Origin: an uncultured Bacteriovoracaceae bacterium
Lineage (GTDB): Bacteria > Bdellovibrionota > Bacteriovoracia > Bacteriovoracales > Bacteriovoracaceae
Assembly (NCBI GenBank): GCA_950054155.1
Contig: CATLOT010000027.1
Location: 1 to 50,574 of the forward strand
Direction: 5' to 3'
Length of the DNA stretch: 50,574 bases
The position numbers and the translations under genes were made by a program. The notes under the pieces are model-generated. The model had not been told where the DNA came from and made no database searches. It saw only the letters and a program-made list of their open reading frames with translations. Below are positions 49,775 to 50,574 of the stretch, one piece after another (within the stretch, counting starts at the first letter, position 1; each line of letters begins with the position of its first letter).

Positions 49775-50054
49775 ACGTGACCCATTGAATGATAAGCTGA
49801 CCTTTCAGGACATTATCACGAGCCACAAAGAGCTTTATGAGCTTTCTTATGCTGAGATTGGAGAAAGTGTCGGTAAGTCCCGCGCCTATATATACGATCT
49901 TGCAGTTGGACGCAAAGTTCCTAGCATCAAACAAGCTAAAGAAATGGCTCCACTTCTGGATTTACCAATAAATGTCTGCGTAGTGGCTGCCATCAATGGC
50001 CTCTTAGAAAAGGAAGGTATCGACTCTTCTCAGTTTAAGGTTGCAGCGGTCTAA
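49755..50054 (+). CDS. HTH (XRE-type) antitoxin
   Basis: This protein of about 99 residues has a helix-turn-helix LSYAEIGESVGKSRAYIYDLAVGRKVPSIKQAKEMAPLL and a short hydrophobic tail (VCVVAAINGLLEKE). It follows the RelE-like toxin, overlapping by 20 bases, and would neutralise it and repress the operon, perhaps by binding the repeats upstream. The ATG at 49755 is preferred to the upstream TTG at 49740. A CGGTCT/AGACCG hairpin at 50047-50064 spans the stop codon. Confidence 0.75.
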   Translation: MTTEKNERDPLNDKLTFQDIITSHKELYELSYAEIGESVGKSRAYIYDLAVGRKVPSIKQAKEMAPLLDLPINVCVVAAINGLLEKEGIDSSQFKVAAV

Positions 50055-50147
50055 AAAAAGACCGTACGTCAGGCGTGAAGCAGGCTCTTGAAGTCGTTTA
50101 ACCTACCTCCTAGACTTGAAGCAAACATTTAAAATAGGAGGACATGG

Positions 50148-50303
50148 ATGTCTCAGCTCAACGAACTTATAGTAGTTCTAGCAACTCTTCCTATTCAAAT
50201 AGATCAACTAGGCAGCAGTTCATCCCTAGGCCAATTCACAAAAGCAAAGTTCAAATTAAAAGAGGGGTTTATTAAAAAATTAATGGTGTTAAGATTTACG
50301 TGA
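50148..50303 (+). CDS. Possible small protein
   Basis: This is a 51-codon frame whose ATG is six bases after a very good AGGAGGA; another ATG four bases upstream is too close to that site and opens a different short frame. The product starts MSQLNELIVVLATLPIQIDQ, then is serine-rich and basic. The family is not recognised. The 3' end overlaps the minus-strand partial gene by 15 bases. Confidence 0.4.
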   Translation: MSQLNELIVVLATLPIQIDQLGSSSSLGQFTKAKFKLKEGFIKKLMVLRFT

Positions 50304-50574
50304 AGGAAAAAAGTAGGTAACGACACCGCCAATAACCGCCCAAACAGGCGAGAACCACTTAGTAGTAAAGTCCATAAGAATTGATAACTTCGTACTGTCG
50401 TTATTAGATATAAAATATAAAGCGAATCCTGTTAAAATCGAAAATGTCACCAAAGCGCCCATGACAATTATTTTTGCAAACGCTATCTGGGCGTTACGGT
50501 GGTGTAAAAAGTCTTGTGTAAATTCGTGATTTTGACAAAAAAATAGGTCCTTCCTTAAGCTTGTTGTTGCATAA
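50289..50574 (-). CDS. C-terminal part of a small membrane protein (partial)
   Basis: A minus-strand frame enters from the right edge and ends at TAA 50291-50289. About 95 residues are visible, with a polar start (FTQDFLHHRNAQIAF), one membrane helix (IIVMGALVTFSILTGFALYFI) and a second one (WFSPVWAVIGGVVTYFF) before PSRKS. The start is not in the window or lies at its very edge. The family is not recognised. Confidence 0.55.
   Translation of the reverse strand, partial: YATTSLRKDLFFCQNHEFTQDFLHHRNAQIAFAKIIVMGALVTFSILTGFALYFISNNDSTKLSILMDFTTKWFSPVWAVIGGVVTYFFPSRKS

Noticed and set aside
42330-50574. A second copy of the tRNA-Leu 3' end as the right attachment site
   Set aside because: I could not find the TCCAGTCCCGGGCACCA sequence again in the window, so the other end must lie beyond it or be absent.

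Overview
The window reads as a chromosomal segment of a predatory or gliding bacterium of the Bdellovibrionota, most like the Bacteriovorax/Peredibacter/Halobacteriovorax group. This is inferred from gene content: an Agl/Glt-type gliding machine, many exported proteins of unknown family, peptidoglycan-active enzymes (MepA-like, L,D-transpeptidase-like), a sphingolipid-type desaturase, frequent TTG/GTG starts and tightly coupled genes. No rRNA or ribosomal marker is present, so the taxonomy is not proven.

Layout. Positions 1-5.4 kb hold housekeeping and unknown genes: a cytochrome-like tail, a YciO-type protein, an orphan CpaF/VirB11-like ATPase and an MgtC-type membrane protein. Positions 5.4-8.6 kb (minus) hold a DUF6178-like protein, an exported peroxiredoxin-like protein and an SRAP/HMCES protease. 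Positions 8.6-11.6 kb (plus) form a coupled lipid operon: DES1-like desaturase, DUF924, SEC59/DGK1-type lipid kinase and alpha/beta hydrolase. Positions 11.6-15.7 kb (minus) hold CorA and RND transporters.

The centrepiece is 16.0-27.6 kb (plus). It contains a CglB-like von Willebrand lipoprotein on a Ser/Thr/Gly repeat stalk, an outer-membrane barrel, a periplasmic repeat protein, a small secreted protein, one TolQ-type and two TolR-type motor subunits (AglRQS layout), a giant TPR protein, a GltE-like TPR lipoprotein and a GltG-like FHA/TonB-like protein. Together these could span from the inner-membrane proton channel to a surface adhesin. A good sigma-28 (FliA) promoter match lies just ahead of the motor genes. 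In Myxococcus the equivalent genes are spread over several loci.

Positions 27.6-42.2 kb carry an HI0933-type flavoprotein, a MepA-like endopeptidase, a 17-repeat IPT/TIG surface lipoprotein, an L,D-transpeptidase-like enzyme, a frameshifted exported gene and RadD.

From tRNA-Leu(GAG) at 42.25 kb to the window end lies a likely integrated island: tyrosine integrase, excisionase, a 113-bp nested inverted repeat, a replication-relaxation-like protein, an unexplained two-gene unit with its own promoter and operator-like palindrome, an IS481-type insertion sequence, a 5'-truncated polymorphic toxin with a candidate immunity gene, and a RelE/HigB-like toxin-antitoxin pair preceded by tandem repeats and a promoter that predicts a leaderless message. 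The far end of the island is not in the window.
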